From positions 38,577-102,576 of the forward strand of contig CAVCWT010000003.1 in NCBI GenBank assembly GCA_963605745.1: 64,000 nt of DNA, in the 5' to 3' direction. Numbering within the stretch: position 1 is the first letter of the stretch; every line of letters begins with the position of its first letter. A program made the position numbers and the translations under genes. The stretch is from CAG-791 sp963605745 (GTDB taxonomy: Bacteria; Bacillota; Clostridia; Lachnospirales; Lachnospiraceae). Of the stretch, positions 60,803-64,000 are shown piece after piece. The notes beneath the pieces are model-generated. The model was not told where the DNA came from. It saw only the letters and a program-made list of their open reading frames with translations, and ran no database searches.

Positions 60803-60836
60803 CAGTTACAATTACCTTACTTAGAAGGGAAACATC

Positions 60837-61781
60837 ATGCAGTACATCAAGGATTTAAAGGAAGGCGACACCGTCAACAGCATTTACCTCTGCCGCAAAA
60901 AAAACGAGCTCACGGCCAAAAACGGCCGCGCCTATGACAGTCTCATCCTCCAGGACAAGACCGGCAGCATGGATGCCAAGATCTGGGAGCCCGGGAGCGT
61001 TGGCATTGAGGATTTCTCTGAGCTGGATTACGTGGACATTGTCGGTGAGGTTACGGTCTATCAGAAAAAGTATCAGCTCAATGTCAAGCGTGCTCGTAAA
61101 TGCCATGAAGGTGAATATGATCCTGCAGAATACATTCCGGTAACCAAAAAGGATCGCAAGCAGATGTGGGAGGAAATGATCCGTCTGGCCAACAAGGTCA
61201 AGGATCCGCACCTTCGCCAGCTGATCATCAAGCTGTTCGTTGAGGATAAGGAGTTCATTCATGCCTTCAAGGTCTCCTCTGCGGCCAAGACCGTACACCA
61301 CGGCTTTATGGGCGGACTCCTGGAGCACACGCTGGGCGTGATGAAACTCTGCGATACCTTTGCGGATAACTATCCGTTCCTGAACCGGGACCTTCTCCTG
61401 ACGGCAGCCATGTTCCATGACATCGGCAAGACCAGAGAGCTGTCCCGTTTCCCGCAGAACGACTACACGGACGAGGGTCAGATGATCGGCCACATCATCA
61501 TCGGCGTGGAAATGATCGATGAAAAGATGCGGGAGATTCCGGATTTTCCGAAGGTTCTGTCTGCCGAGCTGCGGCACTGCATCCTGGCCCATCACGGCGA
61601 GCTGGAATACGGTTCTCCGAAAAAGCCCGCACTGGCAGAGGCAGCGGCCTTGAATTTTGCCGACAACGCGGATGCGAAACTGGAAATCTTCAAGGAGATG
61701 TTCGAGAAGGGAACGGAAGAGAACGCATGGCTTGGCTGGCAGCAGCTGCTCGATTCCAACATCCGTAAGACGCAGATCTGA
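60837..61781 (+). CDS. yhaM: YhaM-like 3'-5' exoribonuclease (OB + HD domains)
   Basis: Cytosolic nuclease, family known from Bacillus YhaM for 3'-5' RNA trimming. The 314 residues contain an N-terminal OB-fold (GRAYDSLILQDKTGSMDAKI) and a C-terminal HD domain with HHGFMGGLLEHTLGVMKL, FHDIGKTREL and the second half ILAHHGELEYGSPKKP. Length and order match YhaM/CbfA. ATG preceded by AGAAGGG. It lies 34 bases after the HtrA-like gene, so probably in the same transcript. Confidence 0.92.
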   Translation: MQYIKDLKEGDTVNSIYLCRKKNELTAKNGRAYDSLILQDKTGSMDAKIWEPGSVGIEDFSELDYVDIVGEVTVYQKKYQLNVKRARKCHEGEYDPAEYIPVTKKDRKQMWEEMIRLANKVKDPHLRQLIIKLFVEDKEFIHAFKVSSAAKTVHHGFMGGLLEHTLGVMKLCDTFADNYPFLNRDLLLTAAMFHDIGKTRELSRFPQNDYTDEGQMIGHIIIGVEMIDEKMREIPDFPKVLSAELRHCILAHHGELEYGSPKKPALAEAAALNFADNADAKLEIFKEMFEKGTEENAWLGWQQLLDSNIRKTQI

Positions 61782-61805
61782 TGCTAAATACTACACATAT
61801 GTATG

Positions 61806-61850
61806 CGTCAGCTGCGGGAGTGTCGCAGACACGCTGCAGCTGATTTTTAT
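61806..61850 (+). terminator. Rho-independent terminator
   Basis: TCAGCTGC pairs with GCAGCTGA, with an inner AGTGTC-gca-GACAC extension, followed by TTTTTA. Confidence 0.85.
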
Positions 61851-61889
61851 TTATAGTGGTGCCTGTGCAAAAAACAGTCGGAAAGGATT

Positions 61890-63677
61890 GTGTCAGAACA
61901 CGTGAGTAAGAAAATGAACAAAGACGGAAAGGGCGAGCTGCCTTTTGGGAAGGATGAGGTTGTCCGCGTATCGATTCAGGACATCAGCTCAGATGGTGCC
62001 GGGATCGGCAAGGTGGACGGCTTCACGTTGTTTATCAAGGATGCGGTTGTGGGAGACACCGTAATCGCTAAGATCATGAAGGTCAAAAAAGGCTACGGCT
62101 TTGCCAGGTTGCTAGAGGTGGCGGAGCCGTCGCCTTTTCGCGTTGCGCCGGCCTGTCCGATTGCGAGAAAGTGCGGCGGCTGCCAGATTCAGGAGCTCTC
62201 CTATGATGAGCAGCTGGTGTTCAAGGCGAAAAAGGTTCGTGATGTCCTGACTCGCATCGGCGGCTTTTCAACGGAGCTCGTGAACAGGATCACGAACCAG
62301 ACGCTCGGAATGGAAGAGCCCTGGCGCTTTCGCAACAAGGAGCAGCTCCCGATTGGAATGCAAAACGGCCGGCCGGTCGCAGGCTTTTATGCCGGGCGGA
62401 CGCACTGCATCGTTCCCGTCGAGGACTGCCTGGTGGGGAGCGCAGAGAATCGGGTGATCATGAAGACCGTTCTGGAGTATATGGAGAGATGCCACGTCCC
62501 GGCCTACGATGAGGAGACCGGAAAGGGGCTTATGCGTCATGTCCTGATCCGAAACGGAAGGTACACCGACGAGATCATGGTCTGCCTTGTGGTGAACGGA
62601 ACAAAGCTGCCGCACGAGGAGCGGCTGGTCAGGGAACTGTGCGATTTGGACCTTAGCAAGGATGGCAGGCAGAATAGCGAGGGCATTGAAACGCCTGGTG
62701 AGGAGCATGGCAGGGCGGCTGTGCAAATTGCGAGCATTTCTCTCAATACCAACACCGCCAGAACCAATGTCATCATGGGCGAGCAGACCCGCACGCTGTG
62801 GGGGAGTGATACCATCACAGATGTCATGCATGTGATGGATGTTGAGATGATCGCGGATCGAACAAGCTCTGAGGGGATGTCGGATCCTGCAGGAACTACG
62901 GATCGAAAAGCGATATTCACAGAAAAGCAAAATGGTGCATTGACGGAACCGGCGACGAACGGGACTGGCAAGAAGGCGAAAGTGATATTCCATGACGCAC
63001 ACCGTGAGGTGACCTTCCGCATTTCTCCGCTGTCCTTCTATCAGGTGAATCCGACACAGGCAGAGCGCCTTTACAGTCTGGTGCGTTATTATGCGGGGCT
63101 GACCGGGAAGGAAGTTGTCTGGGACCTGTACTGCGGCGTAGGGACCATCGGGTGCTTTCTCGCAGCAGACGCAAAGGAGGTCTACGGCGTGGAAGTCATT
63201 CCGGACGCCATCCGAGATGCCAGAAAAAACGCGGCTGACAATAACATCTCGAACATTACCTTTCATGTTGGCAAGGCGGAGGAAGTGGTGCCGGCCTATG
63301 TGGAGCAGCGCCTGAAGGAACTGAAGGCGAAGGAGATGAATACCGTGGGCGAGGGAAAGGAACAAGCCTGCGGCAAAATCCTTGCACAGGAAGAGATTCT
63401 ATCAGTAGCAGCAGGAGAAGATGTGTCGGCCGAAAAGAGAATTGTGGATGTGGTCGTCGTAGATCCGCCCCGCAAGGGCTGCGACGAGAAATGCCTAGAG
63501 ACCATCCTGCAGGTAGCACCAAAGCGCATCGTCTATGTCAGCTGCGATCCCGCCACTATGGCCCGCGACTGCAAGATTCTGGCAGCAGGCGGCTATGAGC
63601 TGAAAGCCGTCCAGCCCGTCGATCAGTTCCCGCATACGATACACGTCGAGACAGTAGTATTGATGTCAAGGAAATAA
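61890..63677 (+). CDS. rlmD: 23S rRNA (uracil) methyltransferase, RlmD/RumA family
   Basis: SAM-dependent 5-methyluridine transferase for 23S rRNA. The 595-residue protein starts at GTG 61890. It has an N-terminal TRAM domain (VVRVSIQDISSDGAGIGKVD), the Fe-S ligands in CPIARKCGGCQ and HCIVPVEDC, the SAM loop VWDLYCGVGTIGCFLA, VVDPPRKGC and the catalytic Cys in VYVSCDPATMARD. It is about 140 residues longer than typical because of polar insertions at ~251-283, ~322-367 and ~477-518. Target uridine not assignable. Confidence 0.93.
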   Translation: MSEHVSKKMNKDGKGELPFGKDEVVRVSIQDISSDGAGIGKVDGFTLFIKDAVVGDTVIAKIMKVKKGYGFARLLEVAEPSPFRVAPACPIARKCGGCQIQELSYDEQLVFKAKKVRDVLTRIGGFSTELVNRITNQTLGMEEPWRFRNKEQLPIGMQNGRPVAGFYAGRTHCIVPVEDCLVGSAENRVIMKTVLEYMERCHVPAYDEETGKGLMRHVLIRNGRYTDEIMVCLVVNGTKLPHEERLVRELCDLDLSKDGRQNSEGIETPGEEHGRAAVQIASISLNTNTARTNVIMGEQTRTLWGSDTITDVMHVMDVEMIADRTSSEGMSDPAGTTDRKAIFTEKQNGALTEPATNGTGKKAKVIFHDAHREVTFRISPLSFYQVNPTQAERLYSLVRYYAGLTGKEVVWDLYCGVGTIGCFLAADAKEVYGVEVIPDAIRDARKNAADNNISNITFHVGKAEEVVPAYVEQRLKELKAKEMNTVGEGKEQACGKILAQEEILSVAAGEDVSAEKRIVDVVVVDPPRKGCDEKCLETILQVAPKRIVYVSCDPATMARDCKILAAGGYELKAVQPVDQFPHTIHVETVVLMSRK

Positions 63678-63794
63678 AATCAAGTGCCAGAAAGCGGCGT
63701 ATTTCCGGGCTTTTTCGGAGGTTGGGATTAGCAGCCTGACTTCTGAAAAAGCTCGGCTTTCTTATATGGAAACATATCCACTGCAAAATGTGTG

Positions 63795-64000
63795 TCAGGT
63801 TGTAACCTCGGATTAGATGTCAGGATTTGAGACAGTGGATTAGATGTCAGGCATTTTGGAGTGATTTTTAGGAAACGAAAAGGGATGACAACCAATCCTG
63901 CAACTCGACCATTTTGGGAGGTTGTAGGCAGTGGATTGGATGTGAAGGAAAAATAGTTAATAAAGAGAGGTGCATATGCTATGCCAGGTATACTCGTGGT
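63795..64000 (+). mobile_element. Possible left end of an insertion sequence
   Basis: GGATTAGATGTCAGG occurs at 63810-63824 and 63837-63851, with a variant GGATTGGATGTGAAGG at 63933, the last two preceded by CAGT. Repeated motifs of this kind occur at IS21-type element ends (from memory). An ATG at 63976 with AGAGAGG five bases upstream opens a frame (MLCQVYSW) cut by the window edge, which could be the transposase start. The rest of 63678-63795 shows nothing recognisable. Confidence 0.35.

Overview
The window looks like a chromosomal piece of a Gram-positive anaerobe of the class Clostridia, probably Lachnospiraceae-like. The signs are: mid-range GC by eye, strong Shine-Dalgarno sites, several extended -10 promoters (TGnTATAAT-like), sortase-anchored surface proteins, VanW and MutS2, a FeoA/FeoB/FeoB-associated set, a YhaM-type nuclease and an Rpn/PD-(D/E)XK element. 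The species cannot be fixed from this sequence.

Layout. 1-4.65 kb: four glycosyltransferases, the 3' end of a polysaccharide cluster whose first gene is cut by the window edge. 4.65-5.24 kb: intergenic region with copy A of a structured RNA-like element. 5.2-9.5 kb: ilvE, a DMT permease (minus strand) and an EAL phosphodiesterase with a degenerate GGDEF. 9.7-13.3 kb: ferrous iron uptake (feoA, feoB, a small Cys-rich FeoB-associated protein, a membrane HMA protein). 13.5-16.4 kb: proA, a prolyl-tRNA deacylase-like protein and a cyclophilin. 16.6-19.7 kb: two paralogous secreted or cell-wall proteins, the second damaged, with an Rpn-like gene between them. 19.9-29.4 kb: one 3151-residue surface adhesin. 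29.5-30.3 kb (minus): a 49-residue double-glycine peptide and a LytTR regulator. 30.8-37.0 kb: a sortase-assembled pilus operon (VWA tip, backbone, class C sortase, minor pilin). 37.2-41.5 kb: a MacA/MacB-like transporter and a secreted protein. 41.9-44.9 kb: ECF S-component, GH27 enzyme, GreA-like factor. 45.2-49.9 kb: VanW-family protein, PurM/HypE-like protein, Lrp/AsnC regulator plus aminotransferase. 50.0-54.8 kb (minus): two-component system and mutS2. 54.9-59.1 kb: copy B of the RNA element, a LacI regulator and a GH13_4 amylosucrase-like enzyme behind LacI-type operators. 59.3-63.7 kb: HtrA-like protein without a recognisable triad, YhaM-like nuclease, RlmD/RumA methyltransferase. The last 200 bases look like the end of an insertion sequence.

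How the parts fit. The 16.6-41.5 kb block is largely a cell-surface island: adhesin, pilus, sortase, secreted proteins and an exporter, with a candidate peptide signal and LytTR regulator in the middle. The lacI and GH13_4 genes form a self-contained sucrose/alpha-glucan module with four operator-like palindromes. The most novel items are the 232-234 nt element present twice with covarying stems, the double-glycine peptide/LytTR pair, the TYEIP protein pair split by an Rpn gene, and a family of short interspersed hairpin repeats. All calls were made by reading the sequence; no database search was run.
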